Positions 16,359 through 23,523 of a DNA stretch of 35,903 nt are shown here, one piece after another. Location: positions 1 through 35,903 of the forward strand of contig NZ_UPZP01000011.1 of the NCBI RefSeq assembly GCF_900538805.1, given 5' to 3'. A program made the position numbers and the translations under genes. Under the pieces are notes generated by a model. That model was not told where the DNA came from, did not search any database, and was given only the letters and a program-made list of their open reading frames with translations. Positions within the stretch are counted from its first letter, which is position 1. The number at the start of each line of letters is the position of its first letter. The DNA comes from an uncultured Dialister sp. (GTDB lineage Bacteria; Bacillota; Negativicutes; Veillonellales; Dialisteraceae).

Positions 16359-16540
16359 AGTTTCCTGCTGCGATGGAAAGCGATGGTGTCATGCCGGATG
16401 GGAAACCATTCGCGAACAGTTTCCTATTGAAGTGGAATATGATGGTGTCATGCGGGATAGGAAACCATTTGCAAACAGTTTCCTGTTGAAGTGGAACACG
16501 ATGGTGTCATGCAGGATAGGAAACCATTCGCAAACCATTT
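16359..16540. repeat. 59-base tandem repeat, about three copies
   Basis: The landmark GATGGTGTCATGC starts at 16382, 16441 and 16500, and AGTTTCCT starts at 16359, 16418 and 16477, giving a constant period of 59. GGAAACCATT-GCAAACAGTTTCC within each unit is itself a near-palindrome. Because 59 is not a multiple of three, and the frame across it shifts between units, it is not a coding repeat. It sits between gpsA and the rsmD promoter. Confidence 0.85.
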
Positions 16541-16587
16541 TCGCTATAAAAAAATTTAAACTAACCGGCGATTTACATAGCCGTTTA

Positions 16588-16596
16588 TGCTATAAT
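16588..16596 (+). promoter_or_regulatory. Extended -10 promoter for rsmD
   Basis: TGCTATAAT (16588-16596) is a perfect extended -10 element, 58 bases before the rsmD ATG. No convincing -35 is present at 17 bases, which is typical of extended -10 promoters. Confidence 0.6.
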
Positions 16597-16654
16597 GAAC
16601 ATAAGTGTGAAAAGAAGAATTTCTTTTCCGCACGATACAAATGAGGTAGAACAC

Positions 16655-17203
16655 ATGAAAATTATTGGAGGAAACGCAAAAGGCACTCTGCTGTCGGCTC
16701 CGTCCGGCAGGAATACCAGACCCACCCTGGGAAGGGTGAGGGAAAGCGTTTTCAATGTGCTGGCGAATGTGGGTATTCTGGAGACCAGGGTGCTTGATGT
16801 GTTTGCCGGCACCGGTGCCATGGGGCTGGAGGCTCTGAGCCGGGGTGCGGCGGAAGCGGTATTCCTTGACAAAGCCACTGGCGCCGTCATCAGGGAAAAT
16901 GCGCTGCGCTGCCATGTGGCGGAGAAGAGCCGTATCCTGAAAGGCGACGTTTCTTCCTCCCTTAAATCATTAAGGGGACAGAAATTTGACTATATTTTCA
17001 TGGATCCGCCCTACAGGAAGGGATATATCAATGAAGTTCTGCAGGAGGTATTCGATTGTGACCTTCCGGCAGAAGAAGCCATCATTATTGCAGAACATTC
17101 AGTATCCGAACCGCCTGATTTGTCTCTTTTCCAGGGAAAATGTGAGTTATGGAAAGAGAAAAAAGTGGGTGCTATTGTTGTAAGTTATCTGCAGTGCAGA
17201 TAA
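16655..17203 (+). CDS. rsmD: 16S rRNA (guanine(966)-N2)-methyltransferase RsmD
   Basis: RsmD methylates G966 of 16S rRNA using S-adenosylmethionine. The 182-aa protein shows RPTLGRVRESVFNVL near the N-terminus, SAM-binding motif I DVFAGTGAMGLEALSRGA (about 48-65) and the catalytic MDPPY motif (about 116-120). The start at 16655 (MKIIGG) is chosen because GAGGT lies 7 bases upstream and homologues begin this way; an in-frame ATG at 16595 overlaps the promoter -10. coaD follows after 16 bases, the usual partner in Firmicutes. Confidence 0.95.
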   Translation: MKIIGGNAKGTLLSAPSGRNTRPTLGRVRESVFNVLANVGILETRVLDVFAGTGAMGLEALSRGAAEAVFLDKATGAVIRENALRCHVAEKSRILKGDVSSSLKSLRGQKFDYIFMDPPYRKGYINEVLQEVFDCDLPAEEAIIIAEHSVSEPPDLSLFQGKCELWKEKKVGAIVVSYLQCR

Positions 17204-17219
17204 TGAGGAGAAGGTTTGA

Positions 17220-17708
17220 ATGAAAATAGCTATATGCCCCGGAAGTTTTGATCCGGTCACCTATGGTCATCTCGATATTATCAGAAGAAGCGCCGGCCTT
17301 GTGGATAAGCTGATTGTGGCGGCATTTTTGAATCCCACCAAGCACTACATGTTTACCACGGAAGAGCGCATTGCCATGCTGAAGGAAACGACGAAGGACA
17401 TTCCCAATGTGGAAGTGGATGCCTTTGACGGCCTTCTCAATGAGTATGCAGCAACAAAGGACTGCCATTTACTGATTCGGGGACTCCGGGCGTTCAGCGA
17501 TTTCGAATATGAATTCCAGAGAGCCCTGATGATAAAAAAGATTGATCCCACCCTGGAAACAGCATTCTTTATGACGGATGGCCGCTATTCCTATCTTTCT
17601 TCTACCGGCGTCCGGGAGCTGGCCCATTTTGATGGAGATGTTACCTCCATGGTGCCGCCCTTTGTCCAGGAAATGATAAAAAGGAAAGTAAATTCTATTA
17701 AGAAATGA
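17220..17708 (+). CDS. coaD: Phosphopantetheine adenylyltransferase
   Basis: CoaD joins 4'-phosphopantetheine and ATP to dephospho-CoA, the penultimate step of coenzyme A synthesis. The 162-aa length is normal. The nucleotidyltransferase motif GSFDPVTYGHLDII (about 8-21, with the catalytic histidine near 17) and the YSYLSSTGVRELA segment (about 121-133) are intact. GAGGAGAAGG stands before the ATG. The gene lies between rsmD and the coiled-coil gene; its stop overlaps the coding frame of the latter only if the upstream alternative start of that gene is used. Confidence 0.97.
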   Translation: MKIAICPGSFDPVTYGHLDIIRRSAGLVDKLIVAAFLNPTKHYMFTTEERIAMLKETTKDIPNVEVDAFDGLLNEYAATKDCHLLIRGLRAFSDFEYEFQRALMIKKIDPTLETAFFMTDGRYSYLSSTGVRELAHFDGDVTSMVPPFVQEMIKRKVNSIKK

Positions 17709-17719
17709 GGCTGCCAATT

Positions 17720-18220
17720 ATGGATACAAGAAAACTTCTTGAAGAACTTGAAAATGTCATTAACAATGCCAGCGAGGTTCCCTTCACCAATAAGAAAATG
17801 GTGGATAAGGACGAGGTGGAAAGACTGATTGACGCCATCAACCAGTCCCTGCCGAACGAGCTGGAAAGTGCAAGAAGAATTGTTGCCGATAAGGAACGTA
17901 TCATGCTGGACGCTGAAAAGAAGGCGGAAGATACGGTGGCCCAGGCAAAGGATTACATCGCCCGCATTACGGAAGAAAGCGAACTGGTGAAACAGGCCCA
18001 GGAAAGGGCGAACGAAGTGATTTCCTCTGCCAATAAGTCCGCCGACGAACTGCGCACCAGCTCCGTCACCTATGCCACCGATGTGCTGAAGTATGTGGAA
18101 ACGAACATGGAAAACGTACTGGACAGCCTGAAGAAAAACCGCCAGAGTTTGATTGATTCCAATTCCGCCGCAGCCCGTCAGCAGCAGGAACAGCAGCCCC
18201 AGGACGGACAGAAGAAATAA
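17720..18220 (+). CDS. Coiled-coil protein, ATP synthase subunit B-like, function unknown
   Basis: The 166-aa product is highly charged and almost wholly helical. A long coiled coil covers about 45-115, with alternating KERIMLDAEKKAEDTV and AQERANEVISSANKSADEL stretches that resemble the stalk of F-type ATPase subunit b or DivIVA-like proteins. It has no membrane segment or catalytic motif, and a glutamine-rich tail (about 150-165). Genes of this kind often follow coaD in Firmicutes and are annotated only as ATPase-like. ATG 17720 is chosen because GAGG lies about 8 bases upstream; an ATG at 17705 overlaps the coaD stop. A GGCAGG-CCTGCC hairpin without a T run follows at 18229-18245. Confidence 0.8.
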   Translation: MDTRKLLEELENVINNASEVPFTNKKMVDKDEVERLIDAINQSLPNELESARRIVADKERIMLDAEKKAEDTVAQAKDYIARITEESELVKQAQERANEVISSANKSADELRTSSVTYATDVLKYVETNMENVLDSLKKNRQSLIDSNSAAARQQQEQQPQDGQKK

Positions 18221-18313
18221 TCCGGGAAGGCAGGCCTATCCTGCCGCGAACAATTTCAACCGCTGATTCTTACCTTACTTTCTGAATCTTTTTGAAACAG
18301 GGGGGACAGGCCT

Positions 18314-18874
18314 ATGGGAACCGAAGGAGACAAAAGAAGAGCCCTTCTTCTTTGTGCATGCATTGCCTGTATTCTCATAGGACTGTCTCTTTTTGTGCTG
18401 GATCCTTTGTCCCTCCGAAAGGAAAAGGAGGAGCCGCCGACGGAGGTCAGCTGGGCGGAGACGGCGGAAAAGGGAAAAATCCTGGTGTATGTGGTGGGGG
18501 CGGTGAAGAATCCGGGGGTCTATGAAATACCGGAGGGGAGCCATTACTATGATGCAGTCAAAGCGGCGGGCGACGTGCTGCCCTATGCGGATATCACTGC
18601 CGTCAACATGGCGGAGCCTGTGACGGAAAGCATGAAAATATGGATTCCCCTGGACCCCTCCATGAAGGATTCCGGCGCCGCAGGACTGGTGAACATCAAC
18701 ACAGCGGGAGCCAAAGAGCTGGAAACCCTGCCGGGGGTGGGGAAGGTGACCGCAGAAAAAATCATGACCTATCGGGAGGAACATGGCAGTTTCAACACGA
18801 AAGAAGACCTGAAGCGCGTACCATCCATCAGCGATGGGAAATTTAAAAAACTGGCGGATAAAATTACATTATGA
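18314..18874 (+). CDS. comEA: Competence protein ComEA, helix-hairpin-helix DNA receptor
   Basis: ComEA is the membrane-anchored receptor that binds incoming double-stranded DNA during transformation. The 186-aa protein has an N-terminal membrane anchor (about 11-31), a SLBB domain starting ILVYVVGAVKNPGVYEIP (about 56-73), and a C-terminal tandem helix-hairpin-helix domain. The latter holds VNINTAGAKELETLPGVG (about 125-142) and a second hairpin near RVPSISDGKFKKL. Its stop overlaps the comEC start by ATGA, so the two uptake genes are coupled. Genes for a transformation pilus are not in this window. Confidence 0.93.
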   Translation: MGTEGDKRRALLLCACIACILIGLSLFVLDPLSLRKEKEEPPTEVSWAETAEKGKILVYVVGAVKNPGVYEIPEGSHYYDAVKAAGDVLPYADITAVNMAEPVTESMKIWIPLDPSMKDSGAAGLVNINTAGAKELETLPGVGKVTAEKIMTYREEHGSFNTKEDLKRVPSISDGKFKKLADKITL

Positions 18875-21132
18875 ATACCAAGTATCCCCTGCTGTGGAGT
18901 GCCCTGTCTCTGGCGCTGGGAGTCGTCCTTTATGACGGATTCCCTTCCTTTTTCATGCGCCTTCCCTGGGTCCTTCTTTTGGCGGGCGGATGCTTTCTTC
19001 TTTTGGCCTTTCTTTTCAAAGGGAAAAGGGCGCTGCTTCCTTCTCTCCTTTTCCTCTGCCTCCTTGCCGCCGGCATGGGGCGCATGTTTCTCTCTGACCA
19101 GTATTGGCTGCAGCAGTCCTCCTGGGCGGCAGGAAGCGAGGGGCGGTGGACGGGCATTGTCAAAGAAGAGCCGTCGGTGAACCGGGATGGAAGTGATTAT
19201 GCCCGCTATTACACGGAGCTGGAATCCATTACCTACGCCGACGGCGTGGAAAAATCTCTTTCCGGCACCGCCTTTGTCTACGACACCCAACCGAAGGAAC
19301 TTTACCATACAGGGGACCGGATTTCCGTCAACGGGAAGATGACGGCCCTTCGAATTTACAAAAATCCCGGGAAGATTGATTTGGAAGGACGGTATCGGAG
19401 CCGCCGGCTCATCGGTAGGATTTATCCGGATGAACCGGAAAAGATTCATTTCCTTGGGGAAAGCGGAAAGTACGGGGCAGGAAGGCTGGCCGATGACATC
19501 AAGGGAAAGGTGGAAACCTCCTTTGCACCCTACATGGACCCCCTGCGGCTCCATATCCTGATGACTCTCCTCTTTGGCGGAAATTACAATGAAATTCCAG
19601 AATATATTATGACCTCCTTTTCCGCCACCGGCATTATCCATATCCTTTCGGTGTCCGGCTCCCATGTGGCCCTTCTCTTCGGCTTTCTCTACTTTCTGGG
19701 AAAATGGCTCCACCTGCCGAGAAAGCCGGTCATTGGTATTTCCATTCTGCTTGTCCTTTTCTATTCCCTCCTGTCGGGGCTGGTGCCTCCGGTGATTCGG
19801 GCGGCGGTGATGGGAATCCTTTCGGTGGGCGGCGTTTTCCTGGAAAGGGAGAAAACCGCTTTAAATCTCCTGGGTGCAGCGGTGGCAGGCATGGTGCTGT
19901 GGGATCCCTTTTACCTCTACGACGTGAGTTTCCAGCTCTCCGTGGGGGCGTCGGCGGGTATTCTTATTTTTTACAAACCCCTGGCGAAGGCCCTTTCCGC
20001 AGCTTCTTTTCTCCCCCAATGGGTGAGGGAGGGCATGGCGCTTTCCACGGCGGCCCAGGTGCTCACCATTCCTGTGATGCTCTACGATTTCCATACCTTC
20101 CCCCTCTATTTCATTCCGGCCAACCTTTTTGTTACGCCCTTTCTGGAATGGGTCATCATAGTGGGGCTGGTGGCTGCGGTGCTGGCACCGGTGTTCCTTC
20201 CTCTGGCAGGGGGCCTGCTCTATGCAGCGGATTATCTCCTTTGGGCGGGCCTTCGGATGAATCTTCATCTCTCCTCCTGGCCCCGGGCCTCTCTCCAAAC
20301 CGGCGGCATGACGGCGGCACAGATTCTTCTTTACTATGTGACTGTGGCGATTCTTTATTTCAAAAAGTCCCTGGCTGCTGTGCCGGCAGGACTGTACGGT
20401 GCCCTTGGCATCTGGGGCTCCCTTCTGGCAGCCACCCTTTTCCTCTATGCAGCGAAGCCGGATGCCCTGCTTTACTGCCCGGACCTGGGGCCGGACCAGG
20501 GCGCAGCTCTTGTCATGGGGGAGCATAAAATCTTATACTATAAGGGCGGCAGCATTCCCTCCCATACGTCGGACTGGGAATGGAAGTCCATCCTGGGCTA
20601 CGAAGGCATTTTTGATGCGGATATCCTAATTTTAAATCTGGAAGATGTGAAAGAACCCCTTCCTTTGACACTGGCTGTACCGGTGAGGGAAATCTGGGTC
20701 ACCGGCGGCAGGGCAGAGGAAAAAACGCCTTACCTGCTTCCAAACTTTGAAGGAAAGGTCCGCCTCCTTTCCAAAGGCCGCCTTCGCATGGGAAGTTTGT
20801 CTTTCTTCACCAATGGCAGCAGCTTCCTCCTTTCCGAGGGAGACCGGGGTGTCTACTTTTCAGGAAGAAGGGGACTGGAGAAAATATCCTTCCCTCCCCA
20901 CACCGTCTGGGTGGCATCGGGAAGAAAGAACGGCACGGGCATACCGGAAGAGGAAATGGACCGGGTGCAGGCGGAGGCCGTCATTTACGGCGGAAGCCGG
21001 CTTGGCTCTTCCTTTGAGGATGTGGATTTATTTGAGTTTAAAAATTATAAAGCCGCCAATGTATACAGGGAAGGCATGCAGACCGCATCCTTCCATGGCA
21101 GGTGGGAGCTGGAAGATACATCATGGTTATGA
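18871..21132 (+). CDS. comEC: DNA internalization channel protein ComEC/Rec2
   Basis: ComEC forms the inner-membrane channel through which single-stranded DNA enters the cell. The 753-aa protein has an N-terminal DUF4131/OB-like part (about 1-210) and a competence domain with the signature SATGIIHILSVSGSHVALL (about 251-269). Many hydrophobic helices run to about 530. A C-terminal part aligns with the metallo-beta-lactamase-like domain: PDLGPDQGAA stands where DVGQGDA is usual. The expected HxHxDH metal motif is absent; the matching place reads LILNLEDVKEPLPL (about residues 588-601). The frame is intact, so this is divergence rather than a frameshift. Its end overlaps holA. Confidence 0.92.
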   Translation: MNTKYPLLWSALSLALGVVLYDGFPSFFMRLPWVLLLAGGCFLLLAFLFKGKRALLPSLLFLCLLAAGMGRMFLSDQYWLQQSSWAAGSEGRWTGIVKEEPSVNRDGSDYARYYTELESITYADGVEKSLSGTAFVYDTQPKELYHTGDRISVNGKMTALRIYKNPGKIDLEGRYRSRRLIGRIYPDEPEKIHFLGESGKYGAGRLADDIKGKVETSFAPYMDPLRLHILMTLLFGGNYNEIPEYIMTSFSATGIIHILSVSGSHVALLFGFLYFLGKWLHLPRKPVIGISILLVLFYSLLSGLVPPVIRAAVMGILSVGGVFLEREKTALNLLGAAVAGMVLWDPFYLYDVSFQLSVGASAGILIFYKPLAKALSAASFLPQWVREGMALSTAAQVLTIPVMLYDFHTFPLYFIPANLFVTPFLEWVIIVGLVAAVLAPVFLPLAGGLLYAADYLLWAGLRMNLHLSSWPRASLQTGGMTAAQILLYYVTVAILYFKKSLAAVPAGLYGALGIWGSLLAATLFLYAAKPDALLYCPDLGPDQGAALVMGEHKILYYKGGSIPSHTSDWEWKSILGYEGIFDADILILNLEDVKEPLPLTLAVPVREIWVTGGRAEEKTPYLLPNFEGKVRLLSKGRLRMGSLSFFTNGSSFLLSEGDRGVYFSGRRGLEKISFPPHTVWVASGRKNGTGIPEEEMDRVQAEAVIYGGSRLGSSFEDVDLFEFKNYKAANVYREGMQTASFHGRWELEDTSWL

Positions 21133-22115
21133 AGAAATCAACTAAAAATAACTGCTTCTTTTTATACGGCGACGATCCCGTATCCGCCAATATCCGAAAA
21201 AACAGTCTGATATCGTCCTATTTCCATGGAAAGGCGCCGGAAATCACCCTGTTTGACGGAAATGGAAGCTTTGAAGAATATAAAAACGCCCTGGAAGGGC
21301 AGTCCCTTTTTACCGCTGAAACGGCGGTCATTATCCACAATCCGCCCTTCCTGAAAAGGCGGTCTGAAAAGGAGGACAAGAAGGAAGAAGCCTTCCTTGA
21401 AACGCTGAAGGAACTGCCGCCTGATATTCTCTTCATTATCCTTTTGGATGGAAAGCCGGACAAAAGGACGAAAATCATTAAGAGCCTTCTGGCCATCTGC
21501 ATGAGCGAGGAGTACAGCCTCATGAATCCACGGGACGCGGCGGGCACCATGATACGCATGCTGGCGGATGAAGGGAAACGGGTGGACTATGAAGCAAGGG
21601 GTTATCTGGAAACGGTCCTTTCCTCCTGGGAGCAGATTTCCGCTCCCCTTCTCAAGACGGAATGTGATAAAATTGTGCTGATGTGCGGAAATCGGGACAC
21701 CGTGACCCGAAGGCTGCTGGAAGCGGCGCTTCCGGATTACATGAACCAGGGCATTTTCCGCTTCACCGACGCCCTTTTAGACAAGAAGGCCGGTGTGGTG
21801 CTGGAAAGTGCGGACCGCGTGTTCACGGACATTTCTACCACCATCAAGAATCTGGGATTCCTTTCCTCCAAGTTCAGGAAAATCAAGATTTTCCATGAAA
21901 TGAAAAGAAACCGCCGTCCCGAAGGGGAGATCCGGCAGGCCCTTGGCATCCGCAGTTCCTGGATGTGGCGGAATATGCAGAATGAAGCGGCCAAGGTGGG
22001 GGAGAAGGAAGCAGAATGGTTTCTGCTCCAGATTTTTAATTATCAGATGAAAACAAGGCAGGGTTCCTCTGAAATAGAACTGAAGGACCTGCTTCTTACA
22101 TATTGCATGAAATGA
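21123..22115 (+). CDS. holA: DNA polymerase III delta subunit
   Basis: HolA (delta) is the clamp-loader subunit that opens the sliding clamp. The protein (about 330 aa) has the typical early FFLYGDDPV segment, a region with FLETLKELPPDILFIILLDGKPDK (in the AAA-like domain), and a helical collar domain with the late EAEWFLLQIFNYQMKTRQG and the terminal ELKDLLLTYCMK. Sequence similarity within this family is low, but order, length and position next to comEC (as in Bacillus comEC-holA) agree. ATG 21123 is used, with GGAAG a few bases upstream, overlapping the comEC end; ATGs at 21102 and 21129 are also in frame. Confidence 0.9.
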   Translation: MVMKKSTKNNCFFLYGDDPVSANIRKNSLISSYFHGKAPEITLFDGNGSFEEYKNALEGQSLFTAETAVIIHNPPFLKRRSEKEDKKEEAFLETLKELPPDILFIILLDGKPDKRTKIIKSLLAICMSEEYSLMNPRDAAGTMIRMLADEGKRVDYEARGYLETVLSSWEQISAPLLKTECDKIVLMCGNRDTVTRRLLEAALPDYMNQGIFRFTDALLDKKAGVVLESADRVFTDISTTIKNLGFLSSKFRKIKIFHEMKRNRRPEGEIRQALGIRSSWMWRNMQNEAAKVGEKEAEWFLLQIFNYQMKTRQGSSEIELKDLLLTYCMK

Positions 22116-22127
22116 AGGAAACGGGCA

Positions 22128-23468
22128 TTGAAATTACGAATCAAACGGATTGCAGGCATGATTGCCCTGGCACTGCTCCTTTCGGGAGCCGCCGCCCCCT
22201 TTCTCTGGGTGAAAGGCGATACGGTCATACCGGGCGTAAGAATTAACGGTGTTTCTGCGGGAGGCAAATCAAGAGCGCATCTCATGGATTTCCTTGATGA
22301 GCAGAACCGGGCCATGGAAAAGGAAAAGCTGGCACTCACCAGGGATTCGGCCCATGAGGAATGGAGCTATAAGGATTTGAAGGTCCGCTACGACGAACAC
22401 AGCCTGGACGAAGCCATGGAAATCGGAAGGAAAGGCAGCCTTTTCCGGCAGTGGAAGGACCGGTGGGAAACGCTCCTTTCCGGAAAATCCGCCCATATTG
22501 ACGCTTCCTTTGATGAGGAGGCGGTGCATCGGAAAATCGGGGAAATGAAGGCAAAGTATGGTAAACCGGCGCAGAACGCGCTGCCCCGTTTCCACAGCGA
22601 CGGCTCCATTACCTTTTCTGAAGGACGGCCCTATCTGAAAATCGAGGAAGAAGATCTCTTCTCCCAGGCGAAGGAAACTTTGGAAACAGGAAAAGGGGGA
22701 TCGGTGGAAATCCCGGTGTCCGAAGAAAAGAAACCGAACATGTCAGATAAAGAGGCTAAGGAAATCAATGCGGTCCTTGGGAAATACACCACCCATTTCG
22801 GCGGCGATGCCAACAGGAGCAGCAACATTTCCCTGGCGGCGGAAAAAATCAGCGGCACCTATCTGAAGCCCGGCGGTGATTTTTCCTATAACCGCACCAC
22901 CGGCTCCCGGTCCGCAGCCAACGGGTATAAGGAAGCGCCGGTCATTATTAACGGTAAGCTGGAGCCCGGTTCCGGCGGCGGTGTATGCCAGGTGAGCTCC
23001 ACCCTCTTCAATGCGGTGATTCTCTCGGGCTTGGAAGTGACCCAGCGCACCTGCCATTTCTCCCCCGTATCCTACGTCCCCCTGGGACGGGACGCTACGG
23101 TGGCGGAAGGGGTCATTGACTTCTGTTTCCGGAACCATTTGAAGCACGGCGTCTATATTTATGCGGAATACGCGCCGGGTTCCGTGTCCATCTGGATTCT
23201 GGGAAATAAGGAGGACAAACCGTCCTACGTGGATATTTCCAAAACGAAGGAAGAAACGCTGCCCTTCAAGACAGTGAATCGCGTGGACCCCGCCCAGAAG
23301 GAAGACAAGAAGACAGAAGAGGGACATGAAGGAAAGAATGTGACCATCAAACAGAGCGTGAAATGGGCCGACGGAAGGGTGTATAACGACCTCTTCGAAT
23401 CGGACTATGAAGCGGTGGATACGGTGGTGACCTATAAGAATAAAGAAGACCTGCCGAAGGAAGGCTGA
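22128..23468 (+). CDS. VanW family protein, predicted cell-wall associated
   Basis: The 446-aa product begins with basic residues and one hydrophobic segment (about 6-26), a signal anchor or uncleaved signal. A peptidoglycan-binding-4-like region follows (about 65-200). Then comes the VanW domain (about 215-365), with LKPGGDFSYNRTTG, GGGVCQVSSTLFNAVILSGL and the C-x-H-F-S-P-V-S-Y-V-P segment. The tail resembles the lysine-rich regions found before or in place of G5 domains. VanW proteins are common in Firmicutes and take their name from the vancomycin cluster, but their biochemical role is unknown and no resistance function should be inferred. The start is a TTG with AAGGA 8 bases upstream. 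It lies between holA and polC. Confidence 0.88.
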   Translation: MKLRIKRIAGMIALALLLSGAAAPFLWVKGDTVIPGVRINGVSAGGKSRAHLMDFLDEQNRAMEKEKLALTRDSAHEEWSYKDLKVRYDEHSLDEAMEIGRKGSLFRQWKDRWETLLSGKSAHIDASFDEEAVHRKIGEMKAKYGKPAQNALPRFHSDGSITFSEGRPYLKIEEEDLFSQAKETLETGKGGSVEIPVSEEKKPNMSDKEAKEINAVLGKYTTHFGGDANRSSNISLAAEKISGTYLKPGGDFSYNRTTGSRSAANGYKEAPVIINGKLEPGSGGGVCQVSSTLFNAVILSGLEVTQRTCHFSPVSYVPLGRDATVAEGVIDFCFRNHLKHGVYIYAEYAPGSVSIWILGNKEDKPSYVDISKTKEETLPFKTVNRVDPAQKEDKKTEEGHEGKNVTIKQSVKWADGRVYNDLFESDYEAVDTVVTYKNKEDLPKEG

Positions 23469-23523
23469 ATCACGAAGGTTTCTCTCCCGGGGAGGCAGGT
23501 TTTATCATGAAAGGAGCAGATCC

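Noticed and set aside
16348..16644. Open frame of 98 codons across the 59-base tandem repeat
   Set aside because: The repeat period is not a multiple of three, so the repeated DNA does not give a repeated peptide. The frame overlaps the gpsA end and the rsmD promoter, and no ribosome binding site is seen.
22128..23468. Glycopeptide resistance gene because of the VanW name
   Set aside because: VanW-domain proteins are common in sensitive Firmicutes, and no vanHAX-type genes are nearby.
23469..23523. Terminator between the VanW gene and polC
   Set aside because: CTCCC and GGGAG can pair, but the loop is too tight and the following T run is short. The genes are probably co-transcribed or separated by other means.
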